A stretch of 40,878 nt of DNA from the NCBI GenBank assembly GCA_902786855.1, contig CADAEH010000020.1:1-40878 (forward strand), given 5' to 3'. Position 1 is the stretch's first letter. Each line of letters begins with the position of its first letter. This document shows positions 8,804-18,164 of the stretch, piece by piece. The notes beneath the pieces are model-generated. The model was not told the origin of the DNA. It ran no database searches and worked only from the letters and a program-made list of their open reading frames with translations. The stretch comes from an uncultured Eubacteriales bacterium. GTDB lineage: Bacteria > Bacillota > Clostridia > Peptostreptococcales > Anaerovoracaceae. The position numbers and the translations under genes are program-made.

Positions 8804-9772
8804 ATGAACGATAACAGGCGAAAGCTGACCGGTATACTCAAGTTGCTTTACGAGAATACCGATGCTGACCACAGTATGAACACCTATCAGATCATGGATG
8901 CACTTGAGAGCATGGATCATGGCAGACCTGACAGGAAGACTATTGACGCCAACATCAAGTTCATCATCGAAGATCTGGGCTTTGGTATTCAGAAGGAAAA
9001 AGGCAAACCTAACAGATATCGCTGGGCAGACAGAGAATTTGATCTATCCGAGCTTAAAATGCTCGTGGATGCTGTCCACTCATCAAGATTCATCACCAGA
9101 AGAAAGAGTCGCGAGATCATCGCCAAGCTCAAAGATCTCACGAGTGTTTATCAGGCTGCAGCGTTGAACAGGGAATTATATACCAATGATCTCTTTAAGC
9201 GTGACGGGAGTGTCGCCCTTCTTTCTGCCGACGTGATCAACGAGGCAATCAAGAGTCAGAGCAGGATAACATTCCGCATGGCAGACTATGACATGGATAA
9301 AAAAGAAGTCCTGCGCCATGGTGGCAAGGTGTATGAGGTCAGTCCATATGCTTTGATGTGGAATAATGACTATTACTATATGCTCGGGCTCCCTTCCGAT
9401 TCCGACGAGGTCAGATCATACAGAGTTGACAGAATGAAAGATACCGCACTCAGTCAGTTTCCTGCCAAGCAGGCACCTGCGGATTTCGATCTGAGCAATT
9501 ATTCCAGTCGGGTATTCGATATGTTCACAGGCAAGACAACAGATGTCATACTGAGCTGCAAAGATTACACTATGAACTATCTGATCGACCGATTCGGAAA
9601 GGACTTTTATTCTCAGAAGACTGCACCGGACAGATTCACCGCAAAAGTCAAAGTCGATACCAGTCCAACGTTCTATGCATGGATATTCCAGTTCGGCGGA
9701 GACATACAGATCGTTGAGCCGGCATGGGTCAGAGACGAGTTCAATGAACTGATTACCCGGCAGTCACTCTGA
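8804..9772 (+). CDS. WYL-domain transcriptional regulator
   Basis: A 322-residue one-component regulator. The N-terminal 60 residues form a winged helix (LTGILKLLYENTDADHSMN, then MDHGRPDRKTIDANIKFI). The WYL domain follows from about 140 (VINEAIKSQSRITFRM, YEVSPYALMWNNDYYYMLG, RSYRVDRM), and a C-terminal extension ends in the usual FQFGGDIQIVEPAWVRDEF segment. WYL domains bind nucleic acids or nucleotides and control stress or defence genes in many bacteria. The ATG at 8804 is chosen because AAGGAGG lies nine bases upstream; the frame is open further back without a ribosome site. It stands alone between a divergent response regulator and a convergent queT-like gene, so its target is not evident. 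Confidence 0.93.
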   Translation: MNDNRRKLTGILKLLYENTDADHSMNTYQIMDALESMDHGRPDRKTIDANIKFIIEDLGFGIQKEKGKPNRYRWADREFDLSELKMLVDAVHSSRFITRRKSREIIAKLKDLTSVYQAAALNRELYTNDLFKRDGSVALLSADVINEAIKSQSRITFRMADYDMDKKEVLRHGGKVYEVSPYALMWNNDYYYMLGLPSDSDEVRSYRVDRMKDTALSQFPAKQAPADFDLSNYSSRVFDMFTGKTTDVILSCKDYTMNYLIDRFGKDFYSQKTAPDRFTAKVKVDTSPTFYAWIFQFGGDIQIVEPAWVRDEFNELITRQSL

Positions 9773-9790
9773 TATTGTTTTAGAAATAAC

Positions 9791-9824
9791 AGCCCTTCAG
9801 TTTTGAAAACCGAAGGGCTTTTTT
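9791..9824 (+). terminator. Terminator of the WYL regulator gene
   Basis: AGCCCTTCAGTTTTGAAAAC and its near-complement ending GAAGGGCT form a long stem followed by TTTTTTA. It lies 18 bp after the stop codon and just before the convergent queT-like gene end, so it may act for both strands. Confidence 0.85.
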
Positions 9825-9833
9825 ATGGAATTT

Positions 9834-10331
9834 TTATTCATCAGAATCGAATATCGACAGCCGATTCCTCAGCAGGAGACTTCCCAGGATCTCACCAAGC
9901 ACAAAGCATCCAAGAAACTCGCCAGCAGCTATATATACAGTCATAAGTGGTATCGGTATCTCCTGAAGACCGTACCCATAACTCAGTACGAACGGTATGA
10001 TAAGGGCATTGGCTGCTATTTCCGGTAACGGGACCAGCCATCTGTTTGCCCTGAGCTTATATCCGAGCCACGCTCCTATCAGAGTGGCAAGGCTCCCGAA
10101 TATCACATCCCATATCACGGCACCTCCGAGAATATTGGCTAAAAGGCAGCCGACAAACAGTCCCGGTACAGCTGCAGAAGTAAACATGGGCAGTATGATA
10201 AGTGCTTCAGATACTCTGAGCTGGAGTGGTCCGAACGATATCGGCGCAAAAGCCACTGTCAGAACTACATAAAGGGCTGCTATCAATGCGCCCTGAGTAA
10301 TTTTAAGCACCCTTCTGTGATTTTCCTTCAT
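9834..10331 (-). CDS. queT: QueT-like queuosine-precursor ECF transporter S component
   Basis: A 165-residue integral membrane protein with about five to six helices. The start (VLKITQGALIAALYVVLTVAFAPISFGPLQLRVSEALIILP) and the GGAVIWDVIFGSLATLIGAWLGY segment are characteristic of the QueT/DUF988 family, the substrate-binding subunit of an energy-coupling-factor importer for queuosine precursors such as preQ1. The energising EcfA/EcfT subunits are not in the window, as is usual for group II ECF systems that share them. The ATG at 10331 is preceded by GGGGA at seven bases; upstream in-frame starts to 10424 lack a ribosome site. I looked for a preQ1 riboswitch in the leader and did not see a convincing one. 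Confidence 0.88.
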   Translation of the reverse strand: MKENHRRVLKITQGALIAALYVVLTVAFAPISFGPLQLRVSEALIILPMFTSAAVPGLFVGCLLANILGGAVIWDVIFGSLATLIGAWLGYKLRANRWLVPLPEIAANALIIPFVLSYGYGLQEIPIPLMTVYIAAGEFLGCFVLGEILGSLLLRNRLSIFDSDE

Positions 10332-10490
10332 AAACATTCCCCGTTTCGCATTACTTACCGGCAATCCGGCCTTTTCTTGCATAAACTGCAGCGATCCGAT
10401 GCACAGTATATCGAATTTTAACATATTTCCTAAGAAAAAGGCTGCTGATTCCTGTTCTCTGCTCCGCCGGATCTGAATACGGGTATCTGA

Positions 10491-10519
10491 TTGATTTATA
10501 AGCGGGAAATTGATTTAAT
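10491..10519 (+). promoter_or_regulatory. Promoter of the chromate-transporter pair
   Basis: TTGATT (10491-10496) and TTTAAT (10514-10519) are 17 bp apart. The -10 box lies within an inverted repeat (next entry), about 40 bp before the first start codon. Confidence 0.55.
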
Positions 10520-10536
10520 TGTATGTGTTAAATCAA
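10510..10536. promoter_or_regulatory. Operator-like inverted repeat
   Basis: TTGATTTAA and TTAAATCAA form perfect 9-bp arms separated by 9 bp, overlapping the -10 box and the likely start of transcription of the chromate-transporter pair. An extra half-site-like TTGATTTA occurs at 10491. The layout suggests a repressor site; the regulator is not identified. Confidence 0.55.
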
Positions 10537-10560
10537 AAAGCATGAAAGGCCTTGTTATAT

Positions 10561-11169
10561 ATGAGCAATAACAGATCCATCCCGTTGCTGGCAGATCTCT
10601 TCCTGACTTTTGCCAGGGTCGGTGTAATGATGTTTGGCGGCGGCTATGCTATGCTGCCGATCCTTCAGAGAGAAATAGTTGAGAATAAAGGCTGGTCGAC
10701 GGAAGAACAGCTGGCGGATTACTATGCGATCGGACAGTGTACTCCGGGAGTCATCGCTGTCAATACTGCTACTTTTGTCGGCTCGGAAACTGCAGGTATC
10801 GCCGGCGGTGTCGTTGCAACGCTCGGAGTAGTTTTCGGACCATTAGTCATAATCACTGTGATAGCCGCTTTTCTCAGCGGATATATGGATCTCCCTGTCA
10901 TAACTCATGCATTCAGCGGCATCAGAGCATGCGTTGTGGCACTGATCCTCTCAAGTGTGATCAAACTGTTCAAGGGTGCAGTCAAAGATTGGCCGACACG
11001 TATGATCTACCTGATCGTCCTTGCACTTGCAGCAGCCGGCGCTTTCCTCGCCACACCTGCAAACCTTGCAGGCGTGTGGAATATTATCACATCCCCGGTA
11101 TTTCTTGTACTGATGGCCGGAGTGCTCGGACTGGTCATACGCAGTACGAAAGGAGGTCTCGGGAAATGA
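10561..11169 (+). CDS. chrA: Chromate transporter half-protein, first subunit
   Basis: A 202-residue membrane protein of the CHR (chromate ion transporter) family, short form with a single CHR domain. The N-terminus LFLTFARVGVMMFGGGYAMLPILQRE and the segment YYAIGQCTPGVIAVNTATFVG are hallmarks of the domain; five to six hydrophobic helices follow. Short CHR proteins usually occur as adjacent pairs that work together as a heterodimer, and the second half overlaps this gene by four bases. In anaerobes the true substrate may not be chromate (sulfate or another anion). I use ATG 10561; a TTG at 10552 is possible but close to the GAAAGG site. Confidence 0.9.
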   Translation: MSNNRSIPLLADLFLTFARVGVMMFGGGYAMLPILQREIVENKGWSTEEQLADYYAIGQCTPGVIAVNTATFVGSETAGIAGGVVATLGVVFGPLVIITVIAAFLSGYMDLPVITHAFSGIRACVVALILSSVIKLFKGAVKDWPTRMIYLIVLALAAAGAFLATPANLAGVWNIITSPVFLVLMAGVLGLVIRSTKGGLGK

Positions 11170-11729
11170 TTTTATTGAGACTCTTTTTCGAATTCTGCAA
11201 AGTTGGACTGTTTTCCGTTGGCGGCGGGCTTGCTACCATTCCTTTTCTCACGGATATGGGCATCCGTACCGGTTGGTTTACCCCTGCACAGCTCACAGAT
11301 ATGATCGCCATCTCGGAGTCGACTCCGGGACCTATCGGAATAAACATGGCCACATATGCCGGGTATACCACCGCGGGTATACCGGGTGGTATCGTAGCTA
11401 CTCTGGGACTTATATTTCCATCAATAATCATAATTCTGCTGATTTCCGGATTTCTGCAGAAGTATCGTGAATCCTGGATCGTAGATGCTGTATTCTATGG
11501 CCTCAGGGCTGCATCTGTCGCTCTCATCACAGAAGCCCTGCTCCAGGTCGCAAGCATAGCGCTTATGGATCACACGGCTGCAGACGGCACAGTGCAGACA
11601 TTCTACTGGCCGGCTATCATACTTTGCACAGCTGTATTCATATGTGCGAGATACACACCTCTTAAGAAAATGCATCCTATAGTTTTTATAGCGGTTTCCG
11701 CTGTGATCGGTATCGCACTGAACATGTAG
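11166..11729 (+). CDS. chrA: Chromate transporter half-protein, second subunit
   Basis: A 187-residue partner of the preceding protein, also with a single CHR domain: FFEFCKVGLFSVGGGLATIPFL followed by MIAISESTPGPIGINMATYAG and several membrane helices. The ATG overlaps the upstream stop in an ATGA arrangement and has a strong AAAGGAGG ribosome site within the upstream gene, so the two are translated together. Paired half-CHR proteins have opposite membrane topology in studied cases, which suggests the same here. Confidence 0.9.
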   Translation: MILLRLFFEFCKVGLFSVGGGLATIPFLTDMGIRTGWFTPAQLTDMIAISESTPGPIGINMATYAGYTTAGIPGGIVATLGLIFPSIIIILLISGFLQKYRESWIVDAVFYGLRAASVALITEALLQVASIALMDHTAADGTVQTFYWPAIILCTAVFICARYTPLKKMHPIVFIAVSAVIGIALNM

Positions 11730-11749
11730 AAAATTTGTGCATACAGAAA

Positions 11750-11790
11750 AGCCGGGATCTTCATCCATTGAAGATCCCGGCTCTTGTTTT
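11750..11790. terminator. Bidirectional terminator between chrA pair and oppA
   Basis: AGCCGGGATCTTC and GAAGATCCCGGCT form a perfect 13-bp stem with a 7-base loop, followed on the plus strand by CTTGTTTT and on the minus strand by TTTTCTG. It sits between convergent transcripts and can serve both. Confidence 0.9.
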
Positions 11791-11849
11791 GTCTCTATAC
11801 AGGCAGCATCATGATCTGTGAAGCCTGCCGTTTGGAATTTTTTCTCAGA

Positions 11850-13541
11850 CTATTCTACAGGCTGTGCGTACTGGAAGAAGTAGTATCCCATCGAAGTATA
11901 TCCGATGTTCTTTATTGTCTTGTTGCAGTACATGTTGGTGTAGTAATAGATCGGGCATACAGGGAATCCGCCTTCGCCGAACAGAGTTTCCTCTGCCGTG
12001 TAGAGAGCCTTGTCACGATCAGGGCCGGCTGCTGTAGCCTTAGCTGTCTTGATGGCTTCGTCGAACGCAGGATTGCTGAAGAGACCGTAGTTGTAGGAGT
12101 TTCCAGTTACCATCAGCTCGAGATAAGTGATAGGGTCGTTGTAGTCAGCGATCCAGCCGAGACGCGCAACGCCGAACTTATGCTCGCCGAGTCCATTGGT
12201 GTATGTGTTCCACTCCTGGTTAGCCAGCGTGATCTTGAGACCGAGCACGTTGCTCCAGTCCTGCCCGCAGGCCTCTGCGATAGCCTTGTGAGTATCATCA
12301 GTGTTGAAGTTGTAAACGACAGTGGTGTTGGTATCCCAGGCACCAGCGTCTACTGCTTCCTGATAGAGCTGCTTAGCAAGGTCGCATCTGCCCTCGTAGG
12401 TCTCGAGGTCAGCATCAGGATATGCTGTTGCAAGCCATGCGTACATTGCTCCAAGATCGGATGAACCGAACGCGAAATCTGCGCCTGTGGAGTCAAGGAT
12501 GCCGGAAGCTACGAATCCTGTAGCAGGAGTCTGTCCGCCCTGTGCAACGTTGTCGACGATATTGTCTCTGTCAACACTCAGCACCATAGCGGCTCTTACT
12601 CTCCAATCCTTGATCTGATCGCAGTTGAGGTAGAGGAAGTATGTTCCTACATAAGGGTCGATGAAGCAGTCACCGGAATCCTGGAGCGATGTGATCATAT
12701 CAGTCGGGAACGACTCAACGAATGCCCACTCGCCGGACTGATAAGCGGAGAGGATAGCTGTCTCGTCAGCGGACAGGTACCAGTCGATCTCAGCCGGTCC
12801 AAGGTTAGCTGCATCATAGTACTGATCATTAGGAACCATCTTGATAACGGAGTCATGTGTCCACTCTGAAAGCTTGTAAGGTCCGTTGCAGACCATCTTG
12901 TCAGGTGTTGCCCAATCATCATTACCATCAACAACGTCCTGTCTCAGCGGCATAAGGGAAGCAAATGCGCACATCTCTGTGAAGTACGGAGTATCCTGGC
13001 AAAGAGTGATCTCAAGTGTCGAATCATCAACAGCCTTGATACCGAGTTCGCTAGGATCCTTCTCACCAGCCTGGATCTCAGCAGCATTTACAACGATACC
13101 GTCGAGGAAGTATCCATAGTCAGATGCTGTTTCAGGGTTAACCAGTCTCTGCCATGAATAGACCCAATCCTGAGCCTTTACAGGCTCACCGTCAGACCAC
13201 TTAGCATCAGATCTGATCTTGAACGTATAAACGAGTCCGTCATCAGATACTTCATAGCTCTCGGCCTGGCCTAAGTCGACCTTGGTCATCATAACGTTTC
13301 CGCTCTCGTCAGCCTTCTCGTCTGTCGGGACGTACTTCATGAGGTTCTCAAACATGTGATTAACATATGTGGAACCATCAACGGAACTGATAAGACCCGG
13401 GTCGAGGGTTTCCGGCTCAGATGCGATACAAGCTGTTGCTACGAACGGGCCATCGCTGCTTTCGCCGCCACCACTTCCTCCGCAGGCTGTAAATGCAAAC
13501 ACTACAGTCAGACAGAGGATCAGAGCAATAAACTTCTTCAT
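11850..13541 (-). CDS. oppA: Oligopeptide ABC transporter substrate-binding lipoprotein
   Basis: The 563-residue protein is the family 5 extracellular solute-binding component of the Opp importer. It has a lipoprotein signal peptide (MKKFIALILCLTVVFAFTAC, lipidated Cys at 20) and a Gly/Ser linker, so it is anchored to the outer face of the membrane. Family segments include SEPETLDPGLISSVDG near the start, YTFKIRSDAKWSDGEPVKAQDW and VRAAMVLSVDRDNIV. The ATG at 13541 follows AAGGAGGAAA. It is the last gene of the oppBCDFA cluster, after a 116-bp gap with palindromes that may hold its own promoter or an RNA processing site, which would fit the need for excess binding protein. Substrate (oligo- or dipeptide) cannot be settled from sequence. 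Confidence 0.93.
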   Translation of the reverse strand: MKKFIALILCLTVVFAFTACGGSGGGESSDGPFVATACIASEPETLDPGLISSVDGSTYVNHMFENLMKYVPTDEKADESGNVMMTKVDLGQAESYEVSDDGLVYTFKIRSDAKWSDGEPVKAQDWVYSWQRLVNPETASDYGYFLDGIVVNAAEIQAGEKDPSELGIKAVDDSTLEITLCQDTPYFTEMCAFASLMPLRQDVVDGNDDWATPDKMVCNGPYKLSEWTHDSVIKMVPNDQYYDAANLGPAEIDWYLSADETAILSAYQSGEWAFVESFPTDMITSLQDSGDCFIDPYVGTYFLYLNCDQIKDWRVRAAMVLSVDRDNIVDNVAQGGQTPATGFVASGILDSTGADFAFGSSDLGAMYAWLATAYPDADLETYEGRCDLAKQLYQEAVDAGAWDTNTTVVYNFNTDDTHKAIAEACGQDWSNVLGLKITLANQEWNTYTNGLGEHKFGVARLGWIADYNDPITYLELMVTGNSYNYGLFSNPAFDEAIKTAKATAAGPDRDKALYTAEETLFGEGGFPVCPIYYYTNMYCNKTIKNIGYTSMGYYFFQYAQPVE

Positions 13542-13565
13542 AAAATTTCCTCCTTCAATAACTTA

Positions 13566-13602
13566 TACAGTACTGTATTTTATTTAGGTAACTCAGTGTT
13601 AC
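13566..13602. promoter_or_regulatory. Palindromes in the oppF-oppA gap
   Basis: TACAGTACTGTA (13566-13577) is a perfect 12-bp palindrome, and GTAACTCAGTGTTAC (13588-13602) is a short hairpin. Both lie within 65 bp upstream of oppA. They could be an operator, or stem-loops that stabilise an oppA transcript; neither is proven. Confidence 0.4.
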
Positions 13603-13657
13603 GTAAATAACATGTTTAAGCGGATCCGTTTCAGGATCTGTCCGATCATATGCAGCA

Positions 13658-14650
13658 CTACTTTTCCAGCATGTGGCATGCTGCATAATGTCCGCCGCCG
13701 TAATCTCTGAAGGCCGGTATCTCCTGTCTGCAGCGATCTGTCGCATACGGGCATCTGGTGTGGAACTTGCATCCTTCAGGCGGGTTGATCGGGCTAGGGA
13801 TATCTCCTTCAAGGATCAGCCTCTCTCTTGAACGCGTTACGATAGGATCCGGAATAGGAACAGCGCTCATCAGTGTTTTAGTATACGGATGTATAGGATT
13901 TTTGTAAAGCTCATAAGACTCAGCCAGTTCTACAAGATTGCCAAGATACATTACACCGATACGATTGGAGATATGACGTACTACTGAAATATCGTGAGCG
14001 ATAAACAGGTATGTCAGCCCCAGCTCTTCCTGAAGGTCTTCCAGCATATTGACGACCTGTGACTGGATCGACACATCAAGAGCCGATATCGGTTCATCGC
14101 ATACGATGAACTCAGGTTCTACTGCCAGAGCTCTGGCTATCCCTATCCTCTGCTGCTGTCCGCCAGAAAACTCATGTGGGAAGCGGTTAGAATGCTCAGT
14201 ATTGAGTCCGACGGCTTCGAGCAGCTGATTGATCCGCGCTGCTCTTTCAACCTTTCCTGTGCAAAGCTTATGAATATCCAGTGCCTCACCTACGATCTCA
14301 CCTACCGTCATACGAGGGTCGAGTGATGCTGAAGGATCCTGAAAGATTATCTGCATCTTGCGTCTGTAAGGAAGCATTTTCTCAGCAATCTTCTTTTCAG
14401 AATCGTAGATAGGTTTTCCGTCATATATAATTGTTCCGGACGTCGGCTCGTAGAGCCTAATGATGGTACGTCCGAGTGTTGTCTTACCGCACCCGGATTC
14501 TCCTACAAGTCCAAGCGTCTCACCCTTGAAGATGTCCAATGTAACTCCATCAACAGCCTTGACAGTCTGATGTTTGTTAAATCCGGACTTCTTTACAGTG
14601 AAGTGTTTTTTCAGGTCCTTTATTTCCAGGAGTTTTGTCTGCTCAGCCAT
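13658..14650 (-). CDS. oppF: Oligopeptide ABC transporter ATPase
   Basis: A 330-residue cytoplasmic ATPase. It has Walker [10 protein letters not shown], the ABC signature [15 protein letters not shown], Walker [13 protein letters not shown] and the C-terminal oligopeptide/dipeptide domain with a Cys cluster ([14 protein letters not shown], later ACHM) typical of OppF/DppF. The start overlaps the oppD stop (TAATG), so translation is coupled. It pairs with OppD to power the OppBC channel. Confidence 0.95.
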   Translation of the reverse strand: MAEQTKLLEIKDLKKHFTVKKSGFNKHQTVKAVDGVTLDIFKGETLGLVGESGCGKTTLGRTIIRLYEPTSGTIIYDGKPIYDSEKKIAEKMLPYRRKMQIIFQDPSASLDPRMTVGEIVGEALDIHKLCTGKVERAARINQLLEAVGLNTEHSNRFPHEFSGGQQQRIGIARALAVEPEFIVCDEPISALDVSIQSQVVNMLEDLQEELGLTYLFIAHDISVVRHISNRIGVMYLGNLVELAESYELYKNPIHPYTKTLMSAVPIPDPIVTRSRERLILEGDIPSPINPPEGCKFHTRCPYATDRCRQEIPAFRDYGGGHYAACHMLEK

Positions 14651-15663
14651 TATTTGCTTACCTCCTGTTTATTCTTTTTTCCCATGAAATGCAGCCAGCA
14701 TGCAGAAATATGTCCATTGCCCAGGTCAGCATACGGAGGCTCCTTGGTGAGGCATATCTTCATGCAGTGTGAGCATCTCGGTCCGAAGTGGCAGCCCTGA
14801 GGCGGATTCAGCAGGTCGACCGGTGTTCCCTCGATTGGTATCAGTCTCTCATGCTCATCCGCATCGAGTCTCGGCATCGACTCGAGCAATCCAAGTGTAT
14901 AAGGGTGACCCGGTCTGTAGAAGATGTCTTCATCGGTTCCCTGCTCGACGATCTTTCCTGCGTACATTACAGATACTCTGTCGCACATCTCGGCTACTAC
15001 ACCGAGGTTGTGAGTGATGAATATGATAGCAGTTCCGACCTTTTTCTGGATGCTTTTCATCAGGTCCAGGATCTGTGCCTGGATGGTAACGTCAAGAGCT
15101 GTCGTAGGCTCATCAGCGATCAGCAGTTTAGGATCACAGATGAGAGCCATAGCGATCATCGCGCGCTGACGCATTCCGCCTGAGAATTCATGCGGATACT
15201 GATCCACACGCTTCTCTGCATTGTTGATACCTACCAGTTCAAGCATCTCGATGGCACGGGCTCTGGCTTTTTCCTTTGGATAATTCTTATCGTGGCATGT
15301 AAGGGCTTCCATCAGCTGATTCCCGATAGTATATACAGGATTCAGACATGTCATAGGATTCTGGAAGATCATGCTTGCCTTATTGCCTCTGAAGTTTCTC
15401 ATCTGCTCTTCGTCGTAAGCCAGGATGTCTTCTCCGTCAAAGGTGATAGATCCGCCCACGACCTTGCCCGGGCTCTGCAGCAGTCCCATGATCGAATAAG
15501 CCTCTACCGACTTCCCCGAACCGGACTCGCCGACGATACCCATTACTTCGTGTTCCTTAAGTGAATAAGTGATACCGTCAACAGCTTTCACTTCACCGGC
15601 AGGAGTGAAGAATGATACCTTCAGGTCTTTTACTTCAAGTAGTGTTTTTCTTTCTTCTGACAT
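14650..15663 (-). CDS. oppD: Oligopeptide ABC transporter ATPase
   Basis: A 337-residue ATPase with Walker A GESGSGKS at about 45-52, signature [15 protein letters not shown], Walker [13 protein letters not shown] and the C-terminal Cys cluster ([14 protein letters not shown]) that in some homologues binds an iron-sulfur cluster. The start ATG is 13 bp after oppC with a good GGAGGTAG site. It forms the nucleotide-binding pair with OppF. Confidence 0.95.
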   Translation of the reverse strand: MSEERKTLLEVKDLKVSFFTPAGEVKAVDGITYSLKEHEVMGIVGESGSGKSVEAYSIMGLLQSPGKVVGGSITFDGEDILAYDEEQMRNFRGNKASMIFQNPMTCLNPVYTIGNQLMEALTCHDKNYPKEKARARAIEMLELVGINNAEKRVDQYPHEFSGGMRQRAMIAMALICDPKLLIADEPTTALDVTIQAQILDLMKSIQKKVGTAIIFITHNLGVVAEMCDRVSVMYAGKIVEQGTDEDIFYRPGHPYTLGLLESMPRLDADEHERLIPIEGTPVDLLNPPQGCHFGPRCSHCMKICLTKEPPYADLGNGHISACWLHFMGKKNKQEVSK

Positions 15664-15675
15664 CGCTCTACCTCC

Positions 15676-17031
15676 CTACTTCTTAAGACGTGGGTCGAGA
15701 GCGTCTCTCAGTCCGTCGCCGACCAGATTCAGGGTAAGAACTATTATTGTAAGTATAAAGCCCGGGAACAACAGTCTATACGGGAATATAGTGATCGTCC
15801 CGAGTGCGTCAGAGCATAAAGATCCGAGTGATGCCATCGGTGCCGAAACTCCGAGCCCGAGGAAGGACAGGAAAGATTCGAGGAAGATAGCAGACGGGAT
15901 CTGAAGGCAGGTTGTGATAACGAGCTGTCCAACACAGTTAGGCAGCAGATGCCTTCTGATGATCCTTCCGTTCGAAGCTCCGAGAGCCGTAGCAGCAGTA
16001 ACATATTCCTGCTTCTTAAGCATGAGCACCTGGCCGCGGACTATACGCGACATGGTTACCCAGTACAGAAGAGCAAATGTTATGAATATACTGACGATAC
16101 CGGCGCCGAGTGTGGACAGAGCATTGGCAAACCACGAATTGGAAGAATCGAACCATTTCTGCAGAGGATCTTTCAGAACTACCTGAAGCAGCAGAACGAG
16201 CAGTATTTCAGGTATAGAGTAAATGAGCTCCACGATTCTCATCATTACGAAGTCTACAGCGCCGCCGCAGAGTCCGGATATGGCTCCGTAAATGGAACCT
16301 ATTACAAGTACTATGAGAGCTGCAACGATACCGATGATGATAGATACTCTTGCACCGTACATCGTTCTTGCGAGAAGGTCACGTCCCTGTGAATCTGTTC
16401 CCACCATATGCGGGAAGACCTTGGATGTGACTTCGATCTCTTTGGCTCCTTCTGTTACCTCATTTGTGAAAGCAAGCGGAGTTGATCTTTTGATCTCGCC
16501 ATTCCGAATGTGAGACTGTTTTGCTATCGACAGCTCACCGTCCTTGAGTATGATTATCGATTCCGCAAGTTTTTTCTCCAGATTGAAGCAGTATGTGGTC
16601 CCTTTGTATTTGAAGTAATAGTTGCCCGGATCGAGCGCAGTTGAAGATCCCGGCTGCAGTGCTGTGGCGAACATGCAGTCGACATCGTCCTCGATGCTTT
16701 TGACAAGCTCTTCCTGCCTTGAATACTCGAAAGGTCCGAGCTTCTGAGAACTTCTGTACTGATTCGCATAGTCATAAGGTATGAAAGAAGGTCCCAGGAA
16801 AGCGAAGATCAGCACAAGAATGAATATAGCAAGGGCGACCATCGAAACTGTATTGCTCTTGAATCTTCTTGCCGCATCTCTCCAATAGGAAACGCTCTTT
16901 CTTATCTCTACCATGCTCTCCTTCTCTGAATCCGTTGCCGGTTCAAAGTCGGATGCGTTGATGTTATAGTCAGCCCAGACCTTATCGGGATCAACCTGGA
17001 ACGGGCTGAATTCTTTGAATGCCTGTTTCAT
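15676..17031 (-). CDS. oppC: Oligopeptide ABC transporter permease with enlarged extracytoplasmic loop
   Basis: A 451-residue permease; typical OppC is about 300 residues. There is a cytoplasmic tail of about 60 residues, helix 1 at about 61-80, then about 110 extra residues (about 95-205, including FEYSRQEELVKSIEDDVDCM and a beta-rich part) before the standard FPHMVGTDSQGRDLLARTMYGARVS motif and the remaining five helices with the permease EAA loop (TAATALGASNGRIIRRHLLPN). The loop faces outside, where the OppA protein docks. The gene is 9 bp downstream of oppB, consistent with one operon. The insertion appears in-frame and well coded, so it is not a sequencing artefact. Confidence 0.94.
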   Translation of the reverse strand: MKQAFKEFSPFQVDPDKVWADYNINASDFEPATDSEKESMVEIRKSVSYWRDAARRFKSNTVSMVALAIFILVLIFAFLGPSFIPYDYANQYRSSQKLGPFEYSRQEELVKSIEDDVDCMFATALQPGSSTALDPGNYYFKYKGTTYCFNLEKKLAESIIILKDGELSIAKQSHIRNGEIKRSTPLAFTNEVTEGAKEIEVTSKVFPHMVGTDSQGRDLLARTMYGARVSIIIGIVAALIVLVIGSIYGAISGLCGGAVDFVMMRIVELIYSIPEILLVLLLQVVLKDPLQKWFDSSNSWFANALSTLGAGIVSIFITFALLYWVTMSRIVRGQVLMLKKQEYVTAATALGASNGRIIRRHLLPNCVGQLVITTCLQIPSAIFLESFLSFLGLGVSAPMASLGSLCSDALGTITIFPYRLLFPGFILTIIVLTLNLVGDGLRDALDPRLKK

Positions 17032-17040
17032 GTTTCCTCC

Positions 17041-17982
17041 TTATTCGTCTGATGAGCTGAGAGTGATACGCGGATCGATCACCTTATATACGATATCCAC
17101 GACCAGATTCATTACAATAACCAATATCGATACAACAAATGTAGTCGCCATGATGACTGTGTAGTCACGATTGATGACACTCTCTACGAAATACTTGCCG
17201 AGTCCCGGGATGGAGAATGTAGTTTCAACCACGAAGGAACCGGTGATAATGAAAGCGATCAGCGGTCCGAGGAATGTAACTACAGGGATCAGTGAATTCC
17301 TGAGCGCATGCTTGAGCACGATCCACTTGTTCTTGACACCCTTCGCCCTGGCGGTACGTATGTAATCCTGATTGATGGCGTCGAGCATTGACGTCCTTGT
17401 CAGCTTAGCAATATAGCAGACATCATAAAATGAGAGCGATATTACCGGCATGATATAGGCTTTCCAGTTTGTCAGGCTGCCTGAGAGAACCGGGAGCAGC
17501 TGTGCCTTGACTCCTAAATAGATCAGCAGTGTCGCAGCAAGCACGAAGGTCGGTATGGCGACACCGACAGTAGTCAATACCCTGAGAAGTCCATCTATCC
17601 AGGTGCCTCGTTTGTACGCAGCGATACATCCGAGCGGTATGCCCAGAACAACTGCGACAAGAACGGCAAGCAAACCCAGTCTCATGGACAGTCCGAACTT
17701 GCCCTGTTTGAACAATATGTCCTTGACAGGTGTTCCTTCCTGCATCTTAAGAGAAACACCAAGATCCCCCTTCATATAGTTCACCAGATAATTCTTCAGC
17801 TGAACTATTAATGGTTTGTCGAGACCGTATTTCTGATTAGCCAGTTCTATCTGCTGAGGTGTAGACTTTTCAGTCAGGAACGGGCTGCCCGGAATAGTGT
17901 TCATCAGGAAGAAAGTAATTGTCATGATCAGTAGCAGCGTTGCAACCGCTGCTGCCAGTCGCTTAAGTATGTATATAAGCAA
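17041..17982 (-). CDS. oppB: Oligopeptide ABC transporter permease
   Basis: A 313-residue permease of normal length with six helices, the N-terminal ILKRLAAAVATLLLIMTITFFLMNTIPGSPF pattern of OppB, and the EAA motif in YIRTARAKGVKNKWIVLKHALRN. The start is a TTG at 17982, preceded by GGAAAGGA nine bases away; the resulting MLIYILKRLA matches OppB N-termini, and no ATG in frame does better. It is the first gene of oppBCDFA. Confidence 0.95.
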   Translation of the reverse strand: MLIYILKRLAAAVATLLLIMTITFFLMNTIPGSPFLTEKSTPQQIELANQKYGLDKPLIVQLKNYLVNYMKGDLGVSLKMQEGTPVKDILFKQGKFGLSMRLGLLAVLVAVVLGIPLGCIAAYKRGTWIDGLLRVLTTVGVAIPTFVLAATLLIYLGVKAQLLPVLSGSLTNWKAYIMPVISLSFYDVCYIAKLTRTSMLDAINQDYIRTARAKGVKNKWIVLKHALRNSLIPVVTFLGPLIAFIITGSFVVETTFSIPGLGKYFVESVINRDYTVIMATTFVVSILVIVMNLVVDIVYKVIDPRITLSSSDE

Positions 17983-18013
17983 ATCATCACGTCCTTTCCT
18001 GTGATTTTTTTAT

Positions 18014-18069
18014 GCCAACCAATAATTGGCGCTTAACCATTTTATCACATATTCATCACAATGGCGCAA
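18014..18069 (-). promoter_or_regulatory. Promoter and palindrome upstream of oppB
   Basis: On the minus strand TTGCGC and GATAAA are 17 bp apart (-35 at 18064-18069, -10 at 18041-18046). Just downstream lies GCCAACCAATAATTGGC (18014-18030), a short palindrome that could be an operator. The rest of 17983-18160 has no gene. Confidence 0.5.
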
Positions 18070-18164
18070 CTTTTGGGTTGTGAAATGCATAATTCTGAAT
18101 AAATATACAATCCCCGATAATAGTGAGACGCATATACATACCAATCATCTTCGTTAGGTTACGC

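Noticed and set aside
10332-10440. A possible preQ1 riboswitch in the queT leader
   Set aside because: Short GC stems are present, but I could not find the P1 stem plus A-rich tail pattern of class I, nor a clear class II or III fold. A covariance-model search would decide.
10737-11165. A 5' extension of the second chromate-transporter frame
   Set aside because: The upstream part overlaps the first half-gene in another frame and is Cys/Arg-rich nonsense; the ATG at 11166 has a strong ribosome site.
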